Shown here one piece after another: positions 17,317-26,299 of a stretch of DNA of 64,000 nt; within the stretch, counting starts at the first letter, position 1, and every line of letters begins with the position of its first letter. The notes below the pieces were generated by a model that saw only the letters and a list, made by a program, of their open reading frames with translations, had not been told where the DNA came from and made no database searches. Made by a program: the position numbers and the translations under genes. Source of the DNA: Cellulomonas fimi (GTDB lineage: Bacteria > Actinomycetota > Actinomycetes > Actinomycetales > Cellulomonadaceae); NCBI RefSeq assembly GCF_012952065.1, contig NZ_JABCJJ010000002.1, positions 1 through 64,000 on the forward strand. The letters are read 5' to 3'.

Positions 17317-19547
17317 GCGGGGGAACCTTCCTGGTGGGCGAGCTGGCGCGCCGCCGTCGCGGGCGGCTCGGGCGAGCCGCCGTCCGCCGCCGTGTCGAGC
17401 GCAGCGAGCGCCTGCGCCTGGACCGCGGTGATGGCGACGGTGTTGACGATGTCCTGCACCAGTGCGCCTCGCGACAGGTCGTTGACCGGCTTGCGCAGGC
17501 CCTGCAGCACGGGCCCGACCGCGACAGCCCCGGCCGAGCGCTGCACCGCCTTGTACGTGTTGTTGCCCGTGTTGAGGTCCGGGAACACGAAGACCGTCGC
17601 ACGGCCCGCGACCTGCGAGTCCGGCATCTTCGTCCTGGCGACCGAGGCGTCGACCGCGGCGTCGTACTGGATCGGGCCCTCGACGGACAGGTCTGGCCGG
17701 CGGCGGCGGACCAGCTCGGTCGCGGTGCGCACCTTCTCGACGTCGGCGCCCGAGCCGGACTCGCCCGTGGAGTACGAGAGCATCGCGATGCGCGGCTCGA
17801 CGCCGAACTGCGCGGCCGTCTCGGCCGAGGAGATGGCGATGTCGGCGAGCTCCTCGGCGGTCGGGTCGGGGTTGACGGCGCAGTCGCCGTACACGAGCAC
17901 GCGGTCGGTGAGGCACATGAGGAAGACGCTCGACACGATCGAGACCCCGGGTACCGTCTTGATGATCTCGAACGCGGGCCGGATCGTGTGCGCGGTCGTG
18001 TGCATCGCGCCCGACACCATGCCGTCAGCAAGCCCGAGCTTGACCATCATCGTGCCGAAGTACGAGACGGACGAGACGATCTCCCGCGCGCGCTCGGCCG
18101 TCATGCCCTTGTGCGCCCGCAGCGCGGTGTACTCCTGGGCGAACCGCTCGTGCAGCTCGCCCCGCGTGGGGTCGACGACGCGCGCGTCGTCGAGCGCGAG
18201 ACCGAGCTCGGTCGCCCGGGCCCGGATCCTCGTCTCGTCGCCCAGGATCGTCAGGTCGGCGACCTGGCGCGCGAGCAGCGTGCTGGCGGCGCGCAGGATC
18301 CGGTCGTCCTGTCCCTCGGGCAGCACGACGTGCTTGCGGTCCGACCGCGCCCGGTCGAGCAGCTCGTACTCGAACATGAGCGGCGTGACCACCTCGGTGC
18401 GCGGCACGTCGAGCGTCGCGAGCAGCGCGCCGCCGTCGACATGGGTCTCGAAGAGCGTCAGGGCGGTGTCGATCTTGCGCTGCGAGTCGGCGGTGAGACG
18501 GCCGCGGGTGCCGGCCGCCGCGCTCGCGCTGCGGAACGTGCCGAGGTCGGTCCGGATGATCGGGAGCCGTTGGTCGAGGCTCTCGACCAGGCGTGCGATC
18601 GACTCCGACGGGTAGAAGCCGCCGTTCAGGACGATGCCCGCGAGCGAGGGGAAGCCGGTCGCCGCGTGCGCCAGGATCAGCCCGAGCAGCACGTCGGTGC
18701 GGTCGCCGGGCGTGAGGACGACGGCACCGTCGGAGAGCCGGTCGAGCAGGTGCTCGAACGACATGGCGCCCACCAGCACGTCCAGCGCCTCGCGGCCGAG
18801 CAGCTCCTCGTCGCCGACGGCCAGCCGGCCGCCGACCGCCTCCATGAGCGCGCGTACGGTGGGTGCCACGAGGAACGGCTCCTCGGGGAGCGTCCAGACC
18901 GGCACGTCGCCCGTGAGCGACGCCCGCACGTCGTCGAGCGCGGCGGTGCAGCGGTTGGCGACGATCCCCAGCACCTGCGCGTGGTTGGTGCGCAGCTCGC
19001 CCAGGGACACCTCGGCCACCTGGCGCACCTCGTCGGGACTGCGGCCGTTGCCGCTCACGACCAGCAGCGCGGGCGCCCCGAGGTTCGCGGCGATGCGGGC
19101 GTTGTACGACAGCTCGGTCGGGCCCGCGACGTCGGTGTAGTCCGTCCCGACGATCACCACGACCTCGCACCGCCGCGCGACCTCGTGGTACCGGTCGACG
19201 ATCGTGGCGAGCGCCTGCTCCGGGTCGGCATGGACCTGCTCGTAGGTGACGCCGACGCACAGGTCGTAGGGGAGGTCCACGCCGTCGCGCGCGAGGAGCA
19301 GCTCGAGCACGTAGTCCGGGGCGTCGCCCGAGCGCGCCACGGGGCGGAACACCCCGACGCGCTGCGCCCGTCGCGTCAGCAGGTCGACGACGCCGAGGGC
19401 CACGGTGGACTTGCCGGTGTCGCCCTCGGGTGAGGCGATGTAGATGCTGCGCGACGTCGGGGCGGGAACCACGCCGGTGGATGCTCCGCCCGGCGCTGCG
19501 TCCGCGTGACGGCCGGCCTCCGGGGCGGACCCGGTGGTACCGCTCAC
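17313..19547 (-). CDS. pta: Phosphate acetyltransferase, long three-domain form
   Basis: 744 residues from GTG. The N-terminal P-loop domain ([11 protein letters not shown]) resembles dethiobiotin synthetase. The middle carries a DRTGG-type domain ([15 protein letters not shown]), and the C-terminal half is the PTA/PTB catalytic domain ([41 protein letters not shown]). It interconverts acetyl-CoA and acetyl phosphate. It overlaps the phosphoketolase stop as GTGA and the ackA start as ATGA, so all three genes are translationally coupled. Confidence 0.96.
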   Translation of the reverse strand: MSGTTGSAPEAGRHADAAPGGASTGVVPAPTSRSIYIASPEGDTGKSTVALGVVDLLTRRAQRVGVFRPVARSGDAPDYVLELLLARDGVDLPYDLCVGVTYEQVHADPEQALATIVDRYHEVARRCEVVVIVGTDYTDVAGPTELSYNARIAANLGAPALLVVSGNGRSPDEVRQVAEVSLGELRTNHAQVLGIVANRCTAALDDVRASLTGDVPVWTLPEEPFLVAPTVRALMEAVGGRLAVGDEELLGREALDVLVGAMSFEHLLDRLSDGAVVLTPGDRTDVLLGLILAHAATGFPSLAGIVLNGGFYPSESIARLVESLDQRLPIIRTDLGTFRSASAAAGTRGRLTADSQRKIDTALTLFETHVDGGALLATLDVPRTEVVTPLMFEYELLDRARSDRKHVVLPEGQDDRILRAASTLLARQVADLTILGDETRIRARATELGLALDDARVVDPTRGELHERFAQEYTALRAHKGMTAERAREIVSSVSYFGTMMVKLGLADGMVSGAMHTTAHTIRPAFEIIKTVPGVSIVSSVFLMCLTDRVLVYGDCAVNPDPTAEELADIAISSAETAAQFGVEPRIAMLSYSTGESGSGADVEKVRTATELVRRRRPDLSVEGPIQYDAAVDASVARTKMPDSQVAGRATVFVFPDLNTGNNTYKAVQRSAGAVAVGPVLQGLRKPVNDLSRGALVQDIVNTVAITAVQAQALAALDTAADGGSPEPPATAARQLAHQEGSPA

Positions 19548-22045
19548 TCGTTGTCTCCTCCGGTGCTGGTGGTCGCGTCGCGCTCGGGGCCGCCAACCTC
19601 GGTCGCGGTCTCGCCGGCGTCGGGCCACACCCAGTCACGGACCGACGGGATGTCCTCGCCGTGCTCGCGCGTGTACTCACGGGCCTCGTGCCGCGCGTCC
19701 TGCATCTGCTGGCGCAGCCGCGCCGCCTTCGAGCCGAGGCTCGGCACGCGGTCGATGACGTCCATCACGAGGTGGAACCGGTCGAGGTCGTTGAGCATGA
19801 CCATGTCGAACGGCGTCGTCGTGGTGCCCTCCTCCTTGTACCCGCGCACGTGGATGTTCGGGTGGCCCGTGCGGCGGTAGGTGAGGCGGTGGATCAGCCA
19901 CGGGTACCCGTGGTAGGCGAAGATGACCGGCCGGTCCTTCGTGAAGAGCGTGTCGAAGTCGCGGTCGCTGAGCCCGTGCGGGTGCTCCTTGACGTCCTGC
20001 AGCCGCATGAGGTCGACGACGTTGACGACCCGCACCGACAGCTCGGGCAGGTGCCTGCGCAGCAGGTCGGCTGCGGCGAGGGTCTCGAGCGTCGGGACGT
20101 CGCCCGCGCACCCGAGCACGACGTCGGGGTCCTCGCCGTCGCGCTCGTTGCCCGCCCACTCCCAGATGCCCAGACCGCGCGAGCAGTGCGCGATCGCCTC
20201 CTCCATCGTGAGGAAGTTGGGCGCGGGCTGCTTCCCGGACACGACGACGTTGACGTACTGCCGGCTGCGCAGGCAGTGGTCGTACGTCGACAGGAGCGTG
20301 TTGGCGTCCGGCGGTAGGTAGACACGCACGACCTCCGCCTTCTTGTTCACCACGTGGTCGATGAAGCCCGGGTCCTGGTGGCTGAAGCCGTTGTGGTCCT
20401 GGCGCCACACATGGCTCGACAACAGGTAGTTGAGCGAGGCGATCGGCCGGCGCCACGGGATCTCGTCGGTGACCTTGAGCCACTTGGCGTGCTGGTTGAA
20501 CATCGAGTCGATGATGTGGATGAACGCCTCGTAGCAGTTGAACAGGCCGTGCCGGCCGGTCAGCAGATACCCCTCGAGCCACCCCTGGCACTGGTGCTCC
20601 GAGAGCACCTCCATGACGCGGCCGACGCGCGCGAGGTGGTTGTCGGCGTCGGCGGGGACGAGCTCGGCGTTCCACTGCTTGTCGGTCGTCTCGTAGACCG
20701 CCTGCAGGCGGTTCGACGCCGTCTCGTCGGGCCCGAAGATGCGGAAGTTGTCGGGGTTGAGCCGCACGACCTCGGCGAGCCACTGACCGAGCACCCGCGT
20801 CGCCTCGCTGATCGAGCCCCCCGGGACGGGGACGTCGACGGCGAAGTCGCGGAAGTCCGGGAGCCGCAGGTCGCGCAGCAGCAGCCCGCCGTTCGCGTGC
20901 GGGTTGTCGCTCATGCGCAGGTGACCGTCCGGCGCGAGCACCTGCAGGCGCTCGACGAGCCGCCCGTCGTCGTCGAACAGGTCGTCGGCGCGGTACGAGC
21001 GCAGCCACTCCTCGAGCACCTCGAGGTGCTCCTCGGTGTCCCGTGCGCTCGAGAGCGGCACCTGGTGCGAGCGCCACGAGTCCTCGACCTGCTTGCCGTC
21101 GATGACGGGCGGGCACGTCCAGCCCTTGGGGGTCCGGAGCACGATCATCGGCCAGGTCGGGCGCGAGTCGTCACCCGCCGCGGCCCGCGCCTTGATGTCG
21201 GCGATCTCGTCGAGCACGACGTCGAGCAGCTCGGCGAAGCGCCGGTGGAACGCTGCGGGGTCCTCGTCGTCGAACCCCCCGGTGAAGACGTGCGGCTTGT
21301 GCCCGTACCCGCGCATGAGGTCGAGCAGCTCGCTCTCCGGGATGCGCGCGAGGACGGTCGGGTTGGCGATCTTGTAGCCGTTGAGGTGGAGGATCGGCAG
21401 CACCACGCCGTCCTGCCGCGCGTCGACGAACTTGTTCGAGTGCCAGCTCGTCGCGAGCGGCCCGGTCTCCGCCTCGCCGTCGCCCACCACGGCCGCGACC
21501 AGCAGGTCCGGGTTGTCGAACGCCGCGCCGTACGCGTGCGAGAGCGCGTAGCCGAGCTCGCCGCCCTCGTGGATCGAGCCGGGCGTCTCGGGGGCGACGT
21601 GGCTCGGGATCCCGCCCGGGAAGGAGAACTGGCGGAAGAGGCGCCGCAGGCCCTCGGTGTCCTGCGTGATGTCCGTGTACACCTCGGAGTACGTGCCGTC
21701 GAGGTACGCGTTCGCGACGAGCCCGGGTCCGCCGTGACCCGGGCCGGTGACGTAGAGCGTCGGCTGGGAGCGCTCACGGATCGCCCGGTTGAGGTGGGCG
21801 TAGACGAAGTTGAGACCGGGCGTCGTGCCCCAGTGGCCCAGGAGTCGCGGCTTCACGTGGTCGCGGTGGAGCGGCTCGCGCAGGAGCGGGTTGGCGAGCA
21901 GGTAGATCTGACCGACCGACAGGTAGTTCGCGGCCCGCCACCAGCCGTCGACGACGTCGAGCGTCTCGTCGGTCAGCGGTGCGTCCGGCCGTGCGGACCA
22001 CGCCGTGCTCGGCGCGCCCGCGTGCGTGATCGTCTGGGTGCTCAT
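19544..22045 (-). CDS. xfp: Xylulose-5-phosphate/fructose-6-phosphate phosphoketolase
   Basis: 833 residues. Thiamine diphosphate binding is shown by [57 protein letters not shown] and the C-terminal [15 protein letters not shown] are phosphoketolase signatures. It splits xylulose 5-phosphate or fructose 6-phosphate to acetyl phosphate plus a shorter sugar phosphate. The ATG at 22045 is preferred because GGGGG sits six bases before it; an ATG two codons earlier (22051) directly touches that G-run. First gene of the operon; two palindromes lie upstream. Confidence 0.96.
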   Translation of the reverse strand: MSTQTITHAGAPSTAWSARPDAPLTDETLDVVDGWWRAANYLSVGQIYLLANPLLREPLHRDHVKPRLLGHWGTTPGLNFVYAHLNRAIRERSQPTLYVTGPGHGGPGLVANAYLDGTYSEVYTDITQDTEGLRRLFRQFSFPGGIPSHVAPETPGSIHEGGELGYALSHAYGAAFDNPDLLVAAVVGDGEAETGPLATSWHSNKFVDARQDGVVLPILHLNGYKIANPTVLARIPESELLDLMRGYGHKPHVFTGGFDDEDPAAFHRRFAELLDVVLDEIADIKARAAAGDDSRPTWPMIVLRTPKGWTCPPVIDGKQVEDSWRSHQVPLSSARDTEEHLEVLEEWLRSYRADDLFDDDGRLVERLQVLAPDGHLRMSDNPHANGGLLLRDLRLPDFRDFAVDVPVPGGSISEATRVLGQWLAEVVRLNPDNFRIFGPDETASNRLQAVYETTDKQWNAELVPADADNHLARVGRVMEVLSEHQCQGWLEGYLLTGRHGLFNCYEAFIHIIDSMFNQHAKWLKVTDEIPWRRPIASLNYLLSSHVWRQDHNGFSHQDPGFIDHVVNKKAEVVRVYLPPDANTLLSTYDHCLRSRQYVNVVVSGKQPAPNFLTMEEAIAHCSRGLGIWEWAGNERDGEDPDVVLGCAGDVPTLETLAAADLLRRHLPELSVRVVNVVDLMRLQDVKEHPHGLSDRDFDTLFTKDRPVIFAYHGYPWLIHRLTYRRTGHPNIHVRGYKEEGTTTTPFDMVMLNDLDRFHLVMDVIDRVPSLGSKAARLRQQMQDARHEAREYTREHGEDIPSVRDWVWPDAGETATEVGGPERDATTSTGGDNE

Positions 22046-22095
22046 CAACATCCCCCGAACTGACGTGCCCTCGCCCGACGCGGTCGCGCCAGGTC

Positions 22096-22113
22096 GTCAC
22101 CGGGCCTGGTGAC
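22096..22113. promoter_or_regulatory. Palindrome upstream of xfp
   Basis: GTCACC and GGTGAC arms enclose the six bases GGGCCT. It lies about 50 bases before the xfp start, a normal operator position. The binding protein is unknown. Confidence 0.4.
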
Positions 22114-22140
22114 CAGCCTCGCGGAGCCGCGCGCGCATCT

Positions 22141-22158
22141 GCGGGACCAACGTCCCGC
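22141..22158. promoter_or_regulatory. DosR/OsdR-box-like palindrome upstream of xfp-pta-ackA
   Basis: GCGGGACCAACGTCCCGC is a perfect seven-base inverted repeat with a four-base spacer. The GGGAC-N4-GTCCC core and spacing are those of the mycobacterial DosR box (GGGACTWWAGTCCC). It is about 95 bases upstream of the xfp start. The LuxR-type DosR/OsdR regulators respond to low oxygen, which would suit a fermentative operon. That link is inferred. Confidence 0.5.
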
Positions 22159-22305
22159 GAGCTCGGCCGAGGGCGGTCCAGGCGCCGTGGCCATGGCACC
22201 ACATCCCGCCGGCCGTCGCACCCTTCCTGGCCGCAGCACCCTTCCTGTCCGCAGCACCTGCCTGCCCCGTCCCGTCCCGGCCTGCGGGGCGGGTAACGTG
22301 CTGGG

Positions 22306-23205
22306 GTGTCCGACCCCGCGCCCGTGCCCGATCCCGCTCCCGCGGACCTCCCGCGTCGTGCGCCGACGACGATGCTCCGGGCCGCCGCGCGTCCCCGCAT
22401 GATCGTGCTGCTCGTGCTGCTCCTCGGTGCCGCGGCGGTCTGCGCGCGGCTCGGGGTCTGGCAGCTCGACCGTGCGCAGCTGCGCGGTGAGCAGGCCGAG
22501 CGCGTCGCGGTGGCGGAGCGCGAGCAGGCGCCGCCAGCCGCCCTCGGCGACGTGCTCGCGCCGCAGGCCTCGTTCTCCGGTGACCTGGTCGGCGAGCGCG
22601 TCGAGGTCGAGGGGCGCTACGAGCCGGAGGGCCAGCTGCTGGTGCCCGAGCGCGCGCTCGACGGCCGCACGGGGTACCTCGTGCTGACGCCGCTGCGGGT
22701 GTCCGGCTCGGGGGGTGACGCAGGGTGGACCGGGCCCGTCCCGGTGCTGCCGGTGGCGCGCGGCTGGGTCGCCGATGCCGCGGATCCCGCAGCGCTCGCC
22801 GTGCCCGACGGCGCGGTGCGGCTCACGGGGTACCTCCAGGTCTCGGAGGCATCCGGCAGCGGCGACGACGTGCCGGGTCAGACGGAGGCGATCAGCTCGG
22901 CCGAGCTGGTCAACCGCTGGGGCGGCCCGATCTACACGGGCTACCTGGTGCTCGCGAGCTCGGAACCGGCGCAGCCGGCGGGCGTCGCGCTGCTCCCGCC
23001 GCCCACGCTCGGCGGCGGCTCGGGGCTCAACGTGCAGAACCTCGCGTACGCCGCGCAGTGGTGGATCTTCGGCGCGTTCGCAGTGTTGCTGTGGCTTCGA
23101 CTGGTCAAGGACGAGGCGGCGGGTGACGTGCCGGAGGACGAGGCGGGCGAGCCGGCCGTCCCGGACCGCGTCGACGCGAGCAGCGAGGTGCCGTGGAGCC
23201 GCTGA
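22306..23205 (+). CDS. SURF1-family cytochrome oxidase assembly protein
   Basis: 299 residues from GTG. Two membrane helices at the ends (about residues 32-48, MIVLLVLLLGAAAVCARLG, and 248-265, AQWWIFGAFAVLLWLRLV) enclose a periplasm-side beta domain, the SURF1 layout. LGVWQLDRAQ and VEGRYEP and GWV strands are typical. SURF1 proteins help heme a insertion into aa3 oxidase. TAACGT six bases before the GTG and no ribosome binding site suggest a leaderless transcript. Its end overlaps the next gene by 13 bases. Confidence 0.88.
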   Translation: MSDPAPVPDPAPADLPRRAPTTMLRAAARPRMIVLLVLLLGAAAVCARLGVWQLDRAQLRGEQAERVAVAEREQAPPAALGDVLAPQASFSGDLVGERVEVEGRYEPEGQLLVPERALDGRTGYLVLTPLRVSGSGGDAGWTGPVPVLPVARGWVADAADPAALAVPDGAVRLTGYLQVSEASGSGDDVPGQTEAISSAELVNRWGGPIYTGYLVLASSEPAQPAGVALLPPPTLGGGSGLNVQNLAYAAQWWIFGAFAVLLWLRLVKDEAAGDVPEDEAGEPAVPDRVDASSEVPWSR

Positions 23206-24005
23206 CGGTCCACCGGTTCGGGAGCCCGGACGCCCCTCCGGTCCTCCTGGTGCACGGGCTGACCGAGGCCGGGACGACCTGGCCCGACCTCGTGCACCAC
23301 TGGGGTGATCGGTGGGACGTCCACGCCCCCGACCTCCGTGGTCACGGGCGCTCGCCGCGCTTCTCCGAGTGCGAGATCGCAGCCGCACCCGCCGTGCTTC
23401 TCGCAGACGTCGTCGCGCTCGTCGACGCGCTGCCCGGGCCGGTCGCGCTCGTCGGGCACTCCCTCGGTGGCCTCCTCGCGATGCGTGCCGCGCTGGCGCG
23501 ACCCGAGAAGGTGTGGGCACTCGTCCTGGAAGACCCCGCCAAGCCCACCGGTGACCTCCTCGCCCCGGCGTTCGTCGCGGCGACCGAAGAGTTCCTGGAC
23601 GCGATGGCTGACGTCGCCGGGTCCGCCGAGCGGATGCTGCCGGAGACGGCCTGGAGCCGTGCGGAGATCGAGGCCTGGGCGGACTGCAAGCCGCTGGTCG
23701 ACCGCGCGTACGTCCGGCATGGCCTGCATCTCGGCGACGCCGCGTGGGAAGAGCTGTTCGACGTACTCACGATGCCGACGCTCCTGGTGGTGCCGCCCTC
23801 GTCCGAGATGGCGCCTCGCGTGGAGGACCTGCGCAACGACCTGGTCCGCACCGTCGTCGTCCCGGACTCCGGCCACTGCGTCCGGCGGGACCAACCGGCT
23901 CGGTTCCACCAGGTCGTCGACGACTTCCTCAGCGAGCACGAGCGGCCGCGCGACGGCGTGCTCGCCCGGATCAGGGCGCCGGGGGTCGGCGCCGCTGGGC
24001 CTTGA
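23193..24005 (+). CDS. Alpha/beta-fold hydrolase
   Basis: 270 residues from GTG, overlapping the SURF1 gene end by 13 bases. LLVHGLTEAGTTWPDL, PDLRGHGRS, the nucleophile elbow GHSLGG (Ser90) and PDSGHCVRRDQP with His228 are the standard alpha/beta hydrolase series. The acid is probably the Asp or Glu in the stretch before the TLLVVPP strand. No signal peptide. Substrate unknown. The coupling to SURF1 may be positional only. Its 3' end overlaps the arfB 3' end by 35 bases, tail to tail. Confidence 0.85.
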   Translation: MEPLTVHRFGSPDAPPVLLVHGLTEAGTTWPDLVHHWGDRWDVHAPDLRGHGRSPRFSECEIAAAPAVLLADVVALVDALPGPVALVGHSLGGLLAMRAALARPEKVWALVLEDPAKPTGDLLAPAFVAATEEFLDAMADVAGSAERMLPETAWSRAEIEAWADCKPLVDRAYVRHGLHLGDAAWEELFDVLTMPTLLVVPPSSEMAPRVEDLRNDLVRTVVVPDSGHCVRRDQPARFHQVVDDFLSEHERPRDGVLARIRAPGVGAAGP

Positions 24006-24399
24006 CCTGACGCCGCCGCCGCTCGGCGTCGGTGCGTCGCGCACGCGAGGCACGGCTCGGCCGGGTGGCCCGGCGGGGCGGGCCCGGAGGGGCGAGCGCC
24101 GAGTCGAGCAGCGCGGTGAAGCGTGCGAGCGCCGCCTCACGGTTCCGCAGCTGCGACCGGTGCTCGGACGCCGTCACCGTCAGCACGCCGTCGACCAGCC
24201 GGGACGCGAGCCGGTCGAGTGCCCGGTCGCGCAGCTCGGGAGGCAGGGCGTCGGTCCGTGCGAGGTCCCAGCGCAGCTCGACGCGTGAGTCGGCCGTGTT
24301 GACCGACTGTCCGCCGGGACCGCCCGAGCGCGAGAATCGCCAGGCGAGCTCGTCGTCGGGCACGACGACGCCGGCTCTCAGTGTCACCGGCCCGAACAT
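23971..24399 (-). CDS. arfB: ArfB-like peptidyl-tRNA hydrolase (ribosome rescue)
   Basis: 142 residues from ATG. It has a single RF-1-like domain with SGGPGGQSVNTADSRVELR, the GGQ motif that triggers peptidyl-tRNA hydrolysis, and an Arg/Lys-rich C-terminal tail (RRTDAERRRRQVKAQRRR) that in ArfB/ICT1 enters the empty mRNA channel. The codon-recognition domain of true release factors is absent. It rescues ribosomes stalled on mRNAs without a stop codon. Confidence 0.92.
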   Translation of the reverse strand: MFGPVTLRAGVVVPDDELAWRFSRSGGPGGQSVNTADSRVELRWDLARTDALPPELRDRALDRLASRLVDGVLTVTASEHRSQLRNREAALARFTALLDSALAPPGPPRRATRPSRASRARRTDAERRRRQVKAQRRRPPAP

Positions 24400-24461
24400 G
24401 GCCCCAGCATCCCGGCGGCGCGCCGGGATCTCCACCTGATTCCACTCGTGCGCGGCCGGCC

Positions 24462-24527
24462 AGTTCGCTGGTGAGGTGTCCAGGTCGCTGGTCCCGACCA
24501 GCGAGCTCGAGCACGGACCAGCGAACT
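24462..24527 (-). terminator. Nested palindromes after the ABC exporter operon
   Basis: An outer 11-bp pair AGTTCGCTGGT (24462-24472) with ACCAGCGAACT (24517-24527) encloses a second perfect hairpin CGCTGGT-CCCG-ACCAGCG (24486-24503). It starts 40 bases past the exporter stop and likely ends that transcript. The same CGCTGGT core is used four times. Confidence 0.6.
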
Positions 24528-24565
24528 CGCGCCTCGGGTTCGCGGGGCCCGCCCGGGGCCGGCCG

Positions 24566-26299
24566 TCAGTCGCGCTGCCAGCTGTGCCAGAGGTCCGCGT
24601 AGTCGCCGCCGGCGTGCACGAGCTCGTCGTGGGTGCCGATCTCGGTGATCCGGCCGTCCTCCACGACGGCGACGCGGTCGGCGTCGTGCGCCGTGTGCAG
24701 ACGGTGCGCGATCGCGACCACGGTGCGGCCCTCGAGCACCGCGGAGAGCGACCGCTCGAGGTGACGGGCCGCGCGCGGGTCGAGCAGGGAGGTCGCCTCG
24801 TCGAGCACCAGGGTGTGCGGGTCCAGCAGCACGAGGCGCGCGAGCGCGACCTGCTGCGCCTGCGCCGGCGTGAGGACGGCCCCGCCCGAGCCGACGGCGG
24901 TCTGGAGCCCGTCGGGGAGCGCGCTGACCCAGGCCCACGCGTCGACCGCGGCGAGGGCGCGCGCCAGCTCGTCGTCGTCGGCCTCGACCCGCGCCAGGCG
25001 CAGGTTGTCGGCGAGGGTGCCCACGAAGACGTGGTGCTCCTGCGTGACGAGCGCGACGTGGCCGCGCAGCTCGTCGAGGGGCAGCTCGACGAGCGGGACG
25101 CCGCCCACCGTGACCGTGCCTCCCGTGGGCGGGTGGATGCCCGCGAGCATGCGTCCGAGCGTCGACTTGCCGGCCCCCGACGGGCCGACGACCGCCAGCC
25201 GCTCGCCGACCGCGAGGTCGAGGTCCACGCCGTGCAGCACGTCATGGCCCGGCCGGTAGGCGTAGCGGACCTGACGCGCCTCGACGTGCTCGTCGCCGGG
25301 GCGAGCCGTCCCCGCGGTGCGGTCGGGCGGCACCGCCGCCACACCGATGATGCGCGCGAGCGACGTGGCGCCGACCTGGATCTCGTCGAGCCAGAAGATC
25401 AGCTCGCTGGTCGGCTGGATGACCTGGAGGGCGTACAGCGCGATCGTGGTCACCGCCCCGACGGTCGCGGTGCCCGAGTCGACCAGGAAGGCACCCCAGG
25501 CCAGCACCGCGACGACCGGCAGGAGGAACGCCGCGTCGATCGAGGGGAACAGCACGGTCCGCAGCCGGAGCGTGAACGACTCGGCGGCGAACGCCTCGCG
25601 CAGGTCGGTGTCGACCCGCGCGCGCCGACGCGCCCCGATCCCGAGCGCGTCGACCGTCCGGGCTCCCTCGACCGACTCGGTGATCGTCCCGTTCAGCGTC
25701 GCGTACGCGGCCGACTCCCGCTGGTAGGCCGGGCCCGCCCGACGCAGGTACCACCGCGTGACAGGCACGAGCAGCGGCACCCCGGCGAGCAGCGCGAGCG
25801 CGACCGGCGCGTTCGTGAGCAGGGCCGCGACCACGGTCAGGACGATCGTCGTGGTGGCGACGAGGATCCGCGGCACGCCGAACCGGATCGTGTACTGGAC
25901 CCGGTCGATGTCGTTCGTCGTGCGACCCAGCAGGTCGCCCGTCCCGGCACGCTCGACCGTCGAGAGCGGGAGCCGAGTCACCGTCTCGACGAACTCCTCG
26001 CGCAGCTCCGCGAATACCGTCTCGCCGAGCACCATGGCGCTGCGCTGGGCGTACCGGATCAGCCCCGTCTGGGCGACCACCGCCACGACCAGGGCGAGGA
26101 CCGTCCGGTCCACCGCGCTCGTCGTCGTCCCGCGCACGACGGCGTCCACGAGCCGCCCGAGCAGCCACGGCCCGGCCAGCCCGGCGGTCGCGGCGAGCGT
26201 GTGCAGCACCACGACCGTCGCGAGCCCGGAGCGGTGCCGCCGGAGCAGCGCGGCGGTGTGCTGCCGCAGTGCCGTGGCGTCGGCGATCGGCAGCCTCAT
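24566..26299 (-). CDS. ABC exporter half-transporter, canonical Walker sites but degenerate signature
   Basis: 577 residues: an N-terminal six-helix ABC exporter domain (about residues 20-310) and an ATPase domain. Walker A GPSGAGKST, Walker B LVLDEATSLLD and the His switch IAHRLH are intact. The signature that should be LSGGQ reads LTPAQAQQVALARL. Its partner, encoded just upstream and overlapping as ATGA, has the reverse pattern, so the two make a heterodimer with one working ATP site. Substrate unknown; this architecture is used for multidrug, peptide or siderophore export. Confidence 0.9.
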   Translation of the reverse strand: MRLPIADATALRQHTAALLRRHRSGLATVVVLHTLAATAGLAGPWLLGRLVDAVVRGTTTSAVDRTVLALVVAVVAQTGLIRYAQRSAMVLGETVFAELREEFVETVTRLPLSTVERAGTGDLLGRTTNDIDRVQYTIRFGVPRILVATTTIVLTVVAALLTNAPVALALLAGVPLLVPVTRWYLRRAGPAYQRESAAYATLNGTITESVEGARTVDALGIGARRRARVDTDLREAFAAESFTLRLRTVLFPSIDAAFLLPVVAVLAWGAFLVDSGTATVGAVTTIALYALQVIQPTSELIFWLDEIQVGATSLARIIGVAAVPPDRTAGTARPGDEHVEARQVRYAYRPGHDVLHGVDLDLAVGERLAVVGPSGAGKSTLGRMLAGIHPPTGGTVTVGGVPLVELPLDELRGHVALVTQEHHVFVGTLADNLRLARVEADDDELARALAAVDAWAWVSALPDGLQTAVGSGGAVLTPAQAQQVALARLVLLDPHTLVLDEATSLLDPRAARHLERSLSAVLEGRTVVAIAHRLHTAHDADRVAVVEDGRITEIGTHDELVHAGGDYADLWHSWQRD

